A stretch of 64,000 bases of DNA from NCBI RefSeq assembly GCF_042660675.1, contig NZ_JBHSUL010000011.1, positions 34,757 to 98,756 on the forward strand. The letters run 5' to 3'. The notes under the pieces were generated by a model. The model saw nothing but the letters and a program-made list of their open reading frames with translations, did no database searches and was not told the DNA's origin. The stretch is from Marinilactibacillus sp042660675. GTDB taxonomy: Bacteria; Bacillota; Bacilli; Lactobacillales; Carnobacteriaceae_A. The position numbers were made by a program, and so were the translations under genes. The first letter of the stretch is position 1. Each line of letters opens with the position of its first letter. Shown piece by piece: positions 8,863 to 18,208 of this stretch.

Positions 8863-8910
8863 TCCTATCAATAGCGCACATTACCGGTACGCATGTTTAT
8901 TCTGATGCAA

Positions 8911-10689
8911 CTATTTCATTCCAAAATGATCTGTACTTGTCCAACGATCTTTCAAGCTGTGTGCAATCATTTTAGGTTTTCTTTCTCTTGTAAAGACACC
9001 TTTTTTATTGCCATCAATTCTTCTGATAAATGGCAGTGTTTCAAAGTCTGCAAAGTTCCAGATATGCTCTCCTATAAAGTAAGGTAGCTGATCGATTACT
9101 TCAAATTGCGCTTTAAAGAAATTGACTTGATATTCTTCTGTATATGGAATGTCATGGATACTTCTTAAGCCTTGAATCGTATCCACTCCAAATTCTGTAA
9201 ACATGATTGGCTTATCAGGATACTTTTCACGCCATTTTTCTATTTCCTCTTTTAAGTGAACTTTTGCAGCATCCAGATTCCCATGGTCGATATACCAACC
9301 ATAGTAACGATTCAAACAAATAACATCTACAAGGTCTGCTAGAAGGTCTGTGTCCGGAGTTGCATTCACGATATTTGGAATAATGACAGGTCGGTCATTC
9401 CAATCCAATTCTCTAGCAAGGTTGATCAGTGGCTCAAAGTACTCTCTGGCACCATCTTGATGTGCAGCAGGCTCGTTTCCTACGGCCCACATAACCACAC
9501 AGGCATGGTTTTTATCTCTTTCAATCAATTCTTCAATAACTTTTTTATGATTATCGAAAGATTCTACGATTTCCCAAGTATTACCGGCTGCCCCTTGATT
9601 TTTAGATACATCTGGATTGAATCTAGAAAAAAGGCCTACTCCAGGAACCTCATCGATTACCACAATCCCCGCTCTATCAGCCATTCTCATAAATTCTTCC
9701 GCGTAAGGGTAGTGAGCGGTACGAAGTGAATTCGCACCCATCCATTTCATTAGGTTGAAGTCGTAATTGTACGCTGCTTCATTCATTCCTTTACCAAGTA
9801 CTGGGAAGTCTTCGTGCTTACCAAAGCCTTGAAAATAAAATGGTTTGTCATTGATCAAGAATTGGTCATTCTCTATTTTAAATGTACGGATTCCAAAGTC
9901 TTCCGTATAGGCATCAATTATTATCCCTTGTTCATCTTTCACTTTGACTTTCAACTTGTATAAATAAGCATCCAGTGGTGCCCAAAAGCGTGTATCTTCC
10001 AAAGTCATCTGATTACTAGTCGTTTGAAGTAAAAGCGTATCTTCTTCATCGTATAATTCTAATTCAAGTTCTTCATAGTTACCGATAACTGAAACATCCG
10101 GTTCAATTGTCGTTGTTTTTCCTTCTACATTATATTTCACTACAATGTCTTTTACATAAGTGTGCGGTGTAGAATACAACTTCACTGGACGATGAATTCC
10201 GCTGTAGTTGAAGAAGTCGAATAGAGGCAATACTTTCTCTTCTTCATCATTTTTTATGTGAACCGCATTCGGTAAGGTTGAAGAATCTAGAATACTGGAA
10301 ACACACACTTTGAGATCATTGTTTTCTTGCATTAGAGATTGGTCTAATTCAACTTCAAATGGAGTAAAACCTCCAATATGTTCTACAATCAGTTTTCCGT
10401 TGAAATAAACTTTAGCAGTATGGGATACCGATCCAAAACGCAAAACCAAGCGCTGACCTTCAAGTGTTTGAGGAATCAACAGATTTTTTTCGTACCAGAT
10501 ATCTCCAGCATAATCTCTTAGTTTTGATTCTGTGATCTGATCATTGAATGATGCCGGCACAGCCATGGTGATACTATTCGGTAATTTTTTATTTGGATCC
10601 ACTACTTGCCCTTTTTCAGGAAGTAAGAAATTCCAGGTTCCTGAAAGATCGATCAATGTTCTTGTTGTCGTTTGAATTGGAAATAGCAT
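8911..10689 (-). CDS. uidA: Beta-glucuronidase, glycoside hydrolase family 2
   Basis: 592 residues with the GH2 order of sugar-binding, immunoglobulin-like and TIM-barrel domains. Acid/base Glu406 is in AVGNEPA and nucleophile Glu499 is in MFTEFG. The NKK motif at 561-563 in GNKKGVFTRERKPK matches the N-x-K carboxylate clamp that distinguishes beta-glucuronidases from beta-galactosidases. No signal peptide, so cytoplasmic. It lies 22 bases after a lactose-family EIIC gene and releases glucuronate for UxaC. A GH2 enzyme paired with a PTS is unusual. Confidence 0.95.
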   Translation of the reverse strand: MLFPIQTTTRTLIDLSGTWNFLLPEKGQVVDPNKKLPNSITMAVPASFNDQITESKLRDYAGDIWYEKNLLIPQTLEGQRLVLRFGSVSHTAKVYFNGKLIVEHIGGFTPFEVELDQSLMQENNDLKVCVSSILDSSTLPNAVHIKNDEEEKVLPLFDFFNYSGIHRPVKLYSTPHTYVKDIVVKYNVEGKTTTIEPDVSVIGNYEELELELYDEEDTLLLQTTSNQMTLEDTRFWAPLDAYLYKLKVKVKDEQGIIIDAYTEDFGIRTFKIENDQFLINDKPFYFQGFGKHEDFPVLGKGMNEAAYNYDFNLMKWMGANSLRTAHYPYAEEFMRMADRAGIVVIDEVPGVGLFSRFNPDVSKNQGAAGNTWEIVESFDNHKKVIEELIERDKNHACVVMWAVGNEPAAHQDGAREYFEPLINLARELDWNDRPVIIPNIVNATPDTDLLADLVDVICLNRYYGWYIDHGNLDAAKVHLKEEIEKWREKYPDKPIMFTEFGVDTIQGLRSIHDIPYTEEYQVNFFKAQFEVIDQLPYFIGEHIWNFADFETLPFIRRIDGNKKGVFTRERKPKMIAHSLKDRWTSTDHFGMK

Positions 10690-10711
10690 ACAATTCCTCC
10701 ATTAAATCTTA

Positions 10712-11983
10712 TTAGTTTTTAGTTTCTAACGCATAAGCTTCGTTATCAATTCTTTTGAACCATGGGTACCATAGAATAGGTGATAAGACAGTATGAATTA
10801 AAATTTGCATAATAATGATGGTCCAATGACCGCCAACAGACGCGTGGAATCCTAGAGGGAGACCAAAAATTGCTTGTGCTCCGATGACTCTCTCAACTAA
10901 GCCAATGTTAGTAACAAAATAAGCAATCAGTAGCGAAATACTATTATTTGTTATAAAAGGAACAGCCATTTTGAAGTTTAAGACTAAAGGTGTCCCAAAA
11001 ATGATGGGTTCTGTAATACCAAACGAAGCGGGGACAATTGATAACCTACCCATTTCTTTGTAGCGCTTACTTTTCGCAAAATTCATTAGTAGTGCCAAAC
11101 CAAATGCCGAACCTCCCCAGCAGATAATATTGACAAACGAAGCCGTAACAATATGTGGTAAAGGTTGCCCCGCTTCAAATGCTTCAAGATTTTGAAGATT
11201 CAAAGATAACCATAAGGGAGTAACCACTGGCGCAATAATATTTGTTCCATGCATACCTAGGAACCAGAGTAATTGCTGGAACGCAATAATAGCTGCTACA
11301 GCCCAAATTGAACTCCCCACACTTTGAAGTGGTGTTTGGATGAATTGAAAAATCATTTGATGGATTGTACCTAATTCAGTAGAACTAAATCCCCAAGCAA
11401 TCGCTCCTGCAATTGTTCCTAGCAAGAATGTAGGAATCAACGCTTCAAATGTTTGGGCAACCATTGGTGGTACACCTTCTGGCATCTTAATTGTCCAATT
11501 TTTGTCTTTTATAAATGCATATCCTCTACCTACAAATAATCCAACCAAAATAGCAGTAAACATACCGGAAGTTCCAATCCATGTTACTGGGAGCGCTGTA
11601 GTTGAAGATTCTTCGACAACGATGGAGCCTAATGGTGTTAAGATCAGGAAAAAAAGCAAACCAATAATTCCTGCGGAAACACCATCTTCTTTTCGCAATT
11701 TCTTTACTAGATTTCTCGTAATCAAAAATACAAGATACAACGAGATTGATCCAATGGTGAAGGTATTGACTGTTGAAAATATTGGCGTCAACCCAACCTC
11801 ACTAAAAAACTCAGCTACACTTGGAATGGGGAATGCAAGGAAAATAACTACGATTGAACCAAAAATCATTAATCCTAGAATAGACATCATGGATTCTGAA
11901 ACAGCTTGTAAATATTTATTTCTTGAGATTTTTTCTGTAACACCTCTAGTTTTTGTAAAAAACGCTTCTGATCTATCTTTCAT
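10712..11983 (-). CDS. PTS EIIC, lactose/cellobiose family
   Basis: 423-residue membrane permease with about 9-10 hydrophobic segments. FLGMHGTNIIAPVVTPLW and SFGITEPIIFGTPLVLN are typical CelB/LacE EIIC motifs. It forms a complete transporter with EIIB and EIIA just upstream. Placement beside uidA points to a beta-glucuronide-containing substrate. AAGGAG lies 8 bases before the ATG. Confidence 0.93.
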   Translation of the reverse strand: MKDRSEAFFTKTRGVTEKISRNKYLQAVSESMMSILGLMIFGSIVVIFLAFPIPSVAEFFSEVGLTPIFSTVNTFTIGSISLYLVFLITRNLVKKLRKEDGVSAGIIGLLFFLILTPLGSIVVEESSTTALPVTWIGTSGMFTAILVGLFVGRGYAFIKDKNWTIKMPEGVPPMVAQTFEALIPTFLLGTIAGAIAWGFSSTELGTIHQMIFQFIQTPLQSVGSSIWAVAAIIAFQQLLWFLGMHGTNIIAPVVTPLWLSLNLQNLEAFEAGQPLPHIVTASFVNIICWGGSAFGLALLMNFAKSKRYKEMGRLSIVPASFGITEPIIFGTPLVLNFKMAVPFITNNSISLLIAYFVTNIGLVERVIGAQAIFGLPLGFHASVGGHWTIIIMQILIHTVLSPILWYPWFKRIDNEAYALETKN

Positions 11984-12006
11984 TATCTCTTCTCCTTGAA
12001 ATCAAA

Positions 12007-12315
12007 TTATTTGTTTGCTTCAATTAACTCTAATGCTGTATTTAAAACTTTTTCGCCATTCATCATGCCGTAATCCATCATGTCAATCGTCGCTATCGGA
12101 AGATCATATTTCGCTTTCAAATCGCTCTCAGCATGTGCCATTTGCGGCCCTAGCATAATGACATCGATGCTATCTGCAAATGTATCAATACTACTCTCAG
12201 CTGTAGCTTCAATAACTACATCTACTCCTTTTTCACTTGCTACTTTTTTCATTCTTTCTACTAACATACTTGTTGAATACCCACCTGAACACGCTAATAA
12301 TATACTTTTAGTCAT
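12007..12315 (-). CDS. PTS EIIB, lactose/cellobiose family
   Basis: 102 residues. The phosphocysteine is Cys9 in ILLACSGGYSTSML, the P-loop-like phosphate site of CelA/ChbB-type EIIB proteins. Cytoplasmic; takes phosphate from EIIA (12317-12628) and passes it to the substrate bound by EIIC. One base separates it from the EIIA stop, indicating coupled translation. Confidence 0.95.
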   Translation of the reverse strand: MTKSILLACSGGYSTSMLVERMKKVASEKGVDVVIEATAESSIDTFADSIDVIMLGPQMAHAESDLKAKYDLPIATIDMMDYGMMNGEKVLNTALELIEANK

Positions 12316-12316
12316 T

Positions 12317-12628
12317 TTATTTTCCCACTCTCTCTTTTTTGTCTGCTATCATTTCTACTGCTAATTCTACAACTGTCATTGCATTCATTAGATGATCTTG
12401 TGCATGGACCATCAATAAGTTAATTTCTATTTTTTCCCCTCTTGTTTCAGCTTGAATCAGTTTTGTCTGTACTTTATGGGCGATCCCCATTGCTTCTTTC
12501 GCTTCAGCTAATTGAGTATCTGCTAGTTCAAAATTCTGTTCTCTACTACTTCTCACTGCCATTAATGCCTTTGATCGTGCATTTCCTCCGTGAACAATGA
12601 TTTGCATAATTTCCTGCTCGTTATTCAT
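12317..12628 (-). CDS. PTS EIIA, lactose/cellobiose family
   Basis: 103 residues, all-helical trimeric EIIA type. The phosphohistidine is His75 in LLMVHAQDHLM; Asp78 would bind the trimer metal. It accepts phosphate from HPr. GGAGG precedes the ATG, and the gene starts 3 bases after the regulator gene, so regulator and transporter share a transcript. Confidence 0.95.
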   Translation of the reverse strand: MNNEQEIMQIIVHGGNARSKALMAVRSSREQNFELADTQLAEAKEAMGIAHKVQTKLIQAETRGEKIEINLLMVHAQDHLMNAMTVVELAVEMIADKKERVGK

Positions 12629-12630
12629 TA

Positions 12631-14550
12631 CTAAGCCTCCGTTATTATTTCATCTATGATCTTTATAAATTCTTCAAATGTCTGTGCCCTAATCATTCTT
12701 GCAATTAGTTTTTCGTCATCCATCAATAACGCTAGAAATCGACTGATTTCTTTATGCAGGAATAAGTGTCCTTTTTTCAAATTAATTAAGAATATAATTC
12801 TGACTTCTCTTTGCTGCCAGTAGATAGGCTTTTCTAATATGGTTACCCCTACTGTGTTATGCTTTGCTCCTAAACTGATTGGATGTGGTCCAGCAATTCC
12901 CTTATCATATATTGTCGAGAATCGTCGCTCTCTTTCCATTACCAAATCTGTAAAATCTTCAGAAGCAATTTTATTTTGAACCATTCTATCGGATTGTTCT
13001 CTAATCATCTCTAAATATTGTCTATTTTTTTGTATATTGAAATATGGTTCAGTAAACAAATCTCTTAATCCCAAAACTCTTGAATTCATCTTTCTAGCAG
13101 AAATTTGCTGTGTTGTTAAATCTTTTATATGTTTGATCTCTCTCTCATCAAGAAAATTCTTTATCTGAATGATTGGAACACCTTGAAATTCTTTTTCCAT
13201 AGGAATTGTTGATAAAAATAAATCAGGGAGCTCTTCCTTAAAGGCTGCTATATTTCTGTTTGAAACCGTCATGATCAGAGCACTTGAGAATAATTTCTCC
13301 AACTTAAGCCTAATGAGATGTGCACTCCCTCCACCAGTTGAACAAATGACAACGATTCGCTTCACTTTATCGAGAAGAAGTTGCTTTTCTCCCTCAAAAT
13401 GAGCTGCTAGATGGAGGGCAATATAACCAATTTCATCACGAGTCAATGTATAACCGTACTTCTCTTCGATCAATTCACCAAATCTAAACGAGACAACCAG
13501 AACGTTCGTGTACTTTAGCTTCATTTCATCTACTAGTGGATTTTCTAGCTGTAAATTGTAATAGAGTCTTTCAAGTAAAGGATATATATGCAAGGAAAGC
13601 CCTAAGATTAGTTCTTGATCATTAGAAAAATTAGTTAGAAATTCTTCATCGAGTATGTCTAATATTTCTTTTAAATCTTTAAACAACCGATCTTGACTTC
13701 TGACTTTGATTTCTTTTGTTTTGGATTTGGCACTGAAATGAGCCGCTAAAAAATCGACTTCTGCTTTTGGTAATTTCAATCCAAATTCTCTCTCTATCCA
13801 ATCCGCTAGTTCCAAAGCTGTTTCTTCAAAAATTTCATCTACACGTTTAATTTTAATTTGATCTTCCTTGATATAATTGTTCTGCATCGCTCTAAACAAA
13901 ATGATTTTTAGGTGAGTATACAGATTTTCGAATATAACTTCACTTACTGAAATTTGTTTTTGATCAATCAAACTTCTTAAAAACTCACTTAACTTTTCCG
14001 TTTCGCAATTTTTCAGAAAATTCTTATATTGAGCAGTGGGCTCTAAATACAGCTTAGAGTGTAAAACGTATCTGGAAAAAGCTTTTCTCGTATTCCACTC
14101 TTTTCCTTGTATCTTCAGACCATAATGTGGCCTCTTAACAAGTTCCAACTGATATTCTGCTAGTTTTTCCTTTACAGCTACTAAATCTTTAGTAACGGTA
14201 GAACGGCTTACAAGTATGCGTTCAGCTAATTCTTCCAGCGTGATATATCCATCTGCTTGAAGAATATGAAACAAAATCGCCTCTAAACGTTGATCCGAAT
14301 TCAAGACGTCAATCTCGCAGCCCAGTTCGTCTTGATACTTTGTAAACAGTTGTTTGTCTAGAACTGAAAGGATGTAGCCTTTTCCTTTTAGTAACTCAAT
14401 AATAAATCCATGTTTTTCACTGGTAATCATAGTTTCTTTAATAAGCTTTCTAATGGTACTTTCAGAATAACCCAGAGTTTTTGCTATATCGGATAAACTA
14501 ATCGGTTCCTTGCAGTCCAATAAGAGATCAACTAGTATTTTTTCTCTCAT
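12631..14550 (-). CDS. PTS-regulated transcriptional activator with HTH, two PRDs, EIIB-like and EIIA-like domains (LicR/MtlR type)
   Basis: About 639 residues. It has an N-terminal HTH (SLSDIAKTLGYSESTIRKLI), a second HTH near residue 110 (LEELAERILVSRSTVTKDL), two PRD regions, an EIIB-Gat-like domain with VVICSTGGGSAHLIR, and a C-terminal EIIA domain with IAGPHPISLG. In the family, phosphorylation of PRD histidines by HPr and of EIIA/EIIB by the cognate transporter sets activity. I chose ATG 14550, preceded by GAGGGTGG, over the GTG at 14562. It probably activates the glucuronide operon that starts with itself. Confidence 0.9.
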   Translation of the reverse strand: MREKILVDLLLDCKEPISLSDIAKTLGYSESTIRKLIKETMITSEKHGFIIELLKGKGYILSVLDKQLFTKYQDELGCEIDVLNSDQRLEAILFHILQADGYITLEELAERILVSRSTVTKDLVAVKEKLAEYQLELVKRPHYGLKIQGKEWNTRKAFSRYVLHSKLYLEPTAQYKNFLKNCETEKLSEFLRSLIDQKQISVSEVIFENLYTHLKIILFRAMQNNYIKEDQIKIKRVDEIFEETALELADWIEREFGLKLPKAEVDFLAAHFSAKSKTKEIKVRSQDRLFKDLKEILDILDEEFLTNFSNDQELILGLSLHIYPLLERLYYNLQLENPLVDEMKLKYTNVLVVSFRFGELIEEKYGYTLTRDEIGYIALHLAAHFEGEKQLLLDKVKRIVVICSTGGGSAHLIRLKLEKLFSSALIMTVSNRNIAAFKEELPDLFLSTIPMEKEFQGVPIIQIKNFLDEREIKHIKDLTTQQISARKMNSRVLGLRDLFTEPYFNIQKNRQYLEMIREQSDRMVQNKIASEDFTDLVMERERRFSTIYDKGIAGPHPISLGAKHNTVGVTILEKPIYWQQREVRIIFLINLKKGHLFLHKEISRFLALLMDDEKLIARMIRAQTFEEFIKIIDEIITEA

Positions 14551-14698
14551 TATTTTTTCCACCCTCTTCTTAGAGTCGATTTTGCTTACTCATAGATATC
14601 TACAAACCAAGTATATAAAACGCTCTCATTTTTTAAAAGTTTATAATTGAACAGTTTAACTTACAAAAAAAAACAGTATCTTCTATTTCCTTAAAAAA

Positions 14699-14744
14699 GC
14701 CTTTAACCTATCTGATCATATTAATGATCAGGTAGGTTAAAGGC
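14699..14744 (-). terminator. Terminator after fbp
   Basis: GCCTTTAACCTA-C/T-CTGATCAT pairs with its complement across a 4-base loop, a stem of about 21 bp with one mismatch, and is followed on the minus strand by a T run. Confidence 0.9.
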
Positions 14745-14774
14745 ATCCTTTTCAATTAGACATGCTTGACTACT

Positions 14775-16718
14775 TTATACACTACTAGAAGATTTGCGTT
14801 TTAGATAATAAAGCAATTTTTGAAGATCATCGATTTGTTCTTGGAGGCTTTCTCCAATCGTTGTATCCTTAATGAGCTTTCTTTCAAGTTTACCATCAAT
14901 AATATGCTTCAGACTTGTTTCGTCTTTTTGTTTTTCAAATAGCGCCTGAACCGATTCGAATGGCTGGTGCGTTACAATCTGAAATCCATAAGAATTGTTG
15001 ATCAAGGAATACCCTGCGATACCGGTTGATTCCTGATAAGCCGCACTCATCCCCCCATCAATCACAACAAGTCTTCCATTTGCTTTGACAGGTAATTCTC
15101 CTTTTTTGGCTTTAACAGGTGTATGTCCATTAATCACTTTTGCATCCCTTGAATCAAGGTCAAATGTATTTAAAATATCTGTCATGACCTTTTCATCATC
15201 TCGAAGTTTGAAATAGGGGTTACGATTCTCCTGAGCAACCGATTCATCCTCGATATAGTATCTTTCAAAAGTCGTCATACGGTCCCTTCCATACAAAGGT
15301 GATTTTTTACCAGTCCACGAATACCATAAAAGATCTGTAGCGTAGTCTTCTGTTTCATGTCTAGAAGAAGCAGCCGTTCGAATATACTCTTCAAACTTAT
15401 CGAGCATATCTTTCCCTTTCAAAGACACCCCTTCAAAAGTAAATGAGTCCAGTTCTCCAGACTCTGTCAAAGGAATACAGCCATGATAAAGTAATTGTCC
15501 ATTATAGACTAAATACATACTGCCTTTTTTTAGAAGAAACTTCATATATCTGACTAATTTTTCAGATTGTTGAAAACTCTCTAGTAAGGTTTGAACAATA
15601 TGTTCTTCTTCTGGAGTCAATTGATAAGGATCGTTTTCTTGAATTTGATTCACTGGAAACTGATTCAAAGGATATTGTTTACCGTCAAGTGTGATGGCTT
15701 CCTTATCCAAATCAATCTTGTCTAGCAGTAGTCGATCATTCATATCAAAATCCGGTCTTCGCTTGATGATTTGTCCTTCAAGTTTGAATTGAATGATGGC
15801 AAGCGCCTGATGCACTTTCGTTAACAATTCTTCGCTTTCTTCCTGGAACGTATTGGTTGGTTCAACAACTTTTGGCTTGAAGTTTTCGTGAATTCCATAC
15901 TGTTCTTCCGCGAAAAGGAAAAGTGGTCGGAGATTTAATCCATAGGTCTTTTCTAATTCGAATAAATAGCCATACCGTGCAGCGATTCGAAGCATCGTGA
16001 TCAAGTTCGCTTTAGATCCGTACATTGCACCCATCCAGAGAATATCGTGGTTTCCCCATTGAATATCAACAGAATGATGTGTCATCAGTCTCTCCATGAC
16101 AACTTTTTCTCCGCTCGCTCGGTCAAAGATGTCTCCGACAAGATGCAAATGGTCGATAACCAGTCTTTGAATCACTTGGCAAAGCTTGATCATAAAGGTT
16201 TCTGCTTGTCCTAAGCTGATGAGTCTGTAAAGGATATTATTATAATAAAGATCCTTTTCATTTTGCGATAAATCCGTGTAAAGCAATTCTTCAATTACAT
16301 AACTATATTCTTCCGGTAAGGCTTTTCTGAGCTTGGAGCGCGTATATTTAACGGCACAGAATTGCATGAAATCGATTAGATCTCTGATCATCTGCATATA
16401 CCAGTCTTTATCCTGTTGTTGCGCGTGTTTGCTATTTTTTAATGCTTGTTCGGGATAACTGATAAACAAGTTGAACCAGTCCATTTTTTCTACGGTCCAG
16501 TCTTCACTAAAAAAGCTTCCGATTTTTTCTCTTAAATTTCCGGCACCTGTTCTGAGAATATGATCGAATGCTTGATCAGCACCATGAACGTCTGACAAGT
16601 AAAGTTCTGTTCCTTTAGGGAGATTCTGTATCGCTTCTAGGTTGATCAATTCCGTATAGATGGCTTCTGGATGTTCGAATTTTTCATTTAATAATTCTAA
16701 GTACTTATTTTCTCTCAT
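14775..16718 (-). CDS. fbp: Fructose-1,6-bisphosphatase, class III
   Basis: 647 residues, close to the 640-670 typical of the Bacillus-type class III enzyme. Metallophosphoesterase signatures are visible: LYLSDVHGADQAF, VGDIFDRA, WGNHDILWMGA, and VINGHTPVK with a downstream VIDGGMS. It hydrolyses fructose-1,6-bisphosphate to fructose-6-phosphate, needed for gluconeogenic growth on glycerol, hexuronates or acids. It appears monocistronic, with a terminator at 14699-14744. Confidence 0.96.
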   Translation of the reverse strand: MRENKYLELLNEKFEHPEAIYTELINLEAIQNLPKGTELYLSDVHGADQAFDHILRTGAGNLREKIGSFFSEDWTVEKMDWFNLFISYPEQALKNSKHAQQQDKDWYMQMIRDLIDFMQFCAVKYTRSKLRKALPEEYSYVIEELLYTDLSQNEKDLYYNNILYRLISLGQAETFMIKLCQVIQRLVIDHLHLVGDIFDRASGEKVVMERLMTHHSVDIQWGNHDILWMGAMYGSKANLITMLRIAARYGYLFELEKTYGLNLRPLFLFAEEQYGIHENFKPKVVEPTNTFQEESEELLTKVHQALAIIQFKLEGQIIKRRPDFDMNDRLLLDKIDLDKEAITLDGKQYPLNQFPVNQIQENDPYQLTPEEEHIVQTLLESFQQSEKLVRYMKFLLKKGSMYLVYNGQLLYHGCIPLTESGELDSFTFEGVSLKGKDMLDKFEEYIRTAASSRHETEDYATDLLWYSWTGKKSPLYGRDRMTTFERYYIEDESVAQENRNPYFKLRDDEKVMTDILNTFDLDSRDAKVINGHTPVKAKKGELPVKANGRLVVIDGGMSAAYQESTGIAGYSLINNSYGFQIVTHQPFESVQALFEKQKDETSLKHIIDGKLERKLIKDTTIGESLQEQIDDLQKLLYYLKRKSSSSV

Positions 16719-16822
16719 ATCATACCAGCCTTTTTGTTCGTTCTTTTATTCGAGTATCATTTCAAATTGAATAATATACTACTTTAATTTTTCTCTTTAT
16801 AGTACAACATGTATACTTGCTT

Positions 16823-17521
16823 TTAGTCAATTAGATACTTTCTTAATGGACTAATAGACTCTTTTAACTGTTCAGCTACTAGATTCGCTACTAATTCGGC
16901 ACCTTTTTCACTGAAATGAGTATCATCTATTAAACCATCAGGATAATTTGAATAGCGATTTTTATCTAGATGTAAAAAGCATTCTTTTGATTCCTCTTTA
17001 CCCATTTGTTGAAAATTGGCTACTGAGGATTGATGGACGTCCAGCAAGGGCACTTCCAACTTCTTCGCAACATCTCTAACAGATTTTGGATACTCTCCTA
17101 ACGATTGTGGATCTATTTTATAGTTTTCTAAAAAGACTCTTCTCGTAACCGATGTCAGGAGTATAGGGTAAGCATCTCTTTTTCTAGCAACTTCCACAAA
17201 ATAGGCTAAATTTTCTTTGTACGCCTTGTCGTATGCAGCGTATCTTTTAGGATCTTCTCTTTTTTGATCATTATGTCCAAATTGAATCAATAAAAAATCT
17301 CCAGGTTTCAATTCAGCTTCTATAACATCCAACCGACCTTCGTCAATAAATGATTTAGTACTTCTTCCATTAATCGCGTGGTTACTGATGTTTACTTCTT
17401 CTAGCAAAAAATTATGTATATACTCTCCCCAACCAGTCATCGGTTTTTCATGATCCTCTTTAACTGCTGCTGTGGAATCTCCTACTACAAATAAAGTTGG
17501 GTAGTCAGTTTCTTTTTTCAT
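16823..17521 (-). CDS. SGNH-hydrolase, rhamnogalacturonan acetylesterase-like
   Basis: About 232 residues. SGNH blocks are clear: VVGDSTAA (catalytic Ser), NHAINGRSTKSF (Gly block), QFGHNDQK (Asn block) and DDTHFSEKGA (Asp/His). The pattern matches RhgT/YesT esterases that remove acetyl groups from pectic rhamnogalacturonan fragments. No signal peptide, so it would act on imported oligosaccharides. I chose the second ATG, 9 bases after AGGAGG; the first (17527) is only 3 bases away. True substrate is unproven. Confidence 0.8.
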   Translation of the reverse strand: MKKETDYPTLFVVGDSTAAVKEDHEKPMTGWGEYIHNFLLEEVNISNHAINGRSTKSFIDEGRLDVIEAELKPGDFLLIQFGHNDQKREDPKRYAAYDKAYKENLAYFVEVARKRDAYPILLTSVTRRVFLENYKIDPQSLGEYPKSVRDVAKKLEVPLLDVHQSSVANFQQMGKEESKECFLHLDKNRYSNYPDGLIDDTHFSEKGAELVANLVAEQLKESISPLRKYLID

Positions 17522-17645
17522 ATTCATTTTCCTCCTGTAGGATTATATAAAGACTTTTTATAATTATAACAGTATCCACTAACTTTTTTTATTCAAAGTA
17601 CTCCTTACTATAAGCATTTGAATCACGTGGTGGGAATTAGAACGT

Positions 17646-17690
17646 AAAGAAGCTACTGTACATTTTTAAAAACTATACAGTAGCTTCTTT
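17646..17690 (-). terminator. Hairpin after the small membrane protein genes
   Basis: AAAGAAGCTACTGTA pairs perfectly with its complement over 15 bp across a loop of about 15 bases. It lies directly past the stop of the 17710-18183 gene. The T tract is short, so it may be a weak terminator. Confidence 0.65.
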
Positions 17691-17709
17691 TAAATCACCT
17701 TATATTATT

Positions 17710-18183
17710 TTATAAATCTTGAATCCTTGTTCGATTCACATATTTCTCTTTATTCATTCGTTTACGTGTGAGGATATAAATTACAATAAGGATCAGTGTC
17801 GGGATATTTGAAAGAAGGAAGATGGTTAACGTGGTTAATATTATAGATATTGTTGTCCCACCTGATTCCATTTCTCCATCCTCTTCCTCGAATGAGATGA
17901 CCCCTGTTTCATCTTCCGATAACTCATAGGTTTCCTCTGAATCATCGTACTCGTTTACTTCTATGACTTCAATAGAAGTTGTTTCTTCGTGGGACGTTGT
18001 AAAAGAATAATAGCTAGCAATACCTATAGTAGTCATTAAAGCGAATAAAAAACTTAAGAAAGGTAAGATCAGTCCTGGAAACTTACTGTCCATCTTGGAC
18101 AGATATACTTGTAGAAAGACGGTGCCGCTTACTATTGCTAGCATGATAATACTAGGTAACATTATTGCTACAATATTTGTCAT
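17710..18183 (-). CDS. Small membrane protein, paralogue of the next gene, unknown function
   Basis: 157 residues, not recognised. Hydrophobic segments lie at about 6-28, 37-60 and 110-137. Between the second and third is a strongly acidic stretch of about 40 residues rich in Glu/Asp (EDETGVISFEEEDGEMES). The C-terminal tail NRTRIQDL matches NKTRIQDL of the gene at 18209-18601, and the N-terminal layout is also alike, so the two are tandem duplicates. Located 25 bases downstream of that paralogue, in the DUF2089 transcription unit. Confidence 0.75.
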   Translation of the reverse strand: MTNIVAIMLPSIIMLAIVSGTVFLQVYLSKMDSKFPGLILPFLSFLFALMTTIGIASYYSFTTSHEETTSIEVIEVNEYDDSEETYELSEDETGVISFEEEDGEMESGGTTISIILTTLTIFLLSNIPTLILIVIYILTRKRMNKEKYVNRTRIQDL

Positions 18184-18208
18184 TTAATTGACTCCTCTTT
18201 TATATGCT

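Noticed and set aside
11502..11999. 165-codon plus-strand frame opposite the EIIC gene
   Set aside because: Antisense to a full-length, family-matching membrane permease; composition is a shadow of its codons, and no ribosome binding site.
14598..14611. cre-like TGAGAGCGTTTTAT upstream of the glucuronide operon regulator
   Set aside because: Three mismatches to the consensus; plausible biologically but too weak to list as a site.
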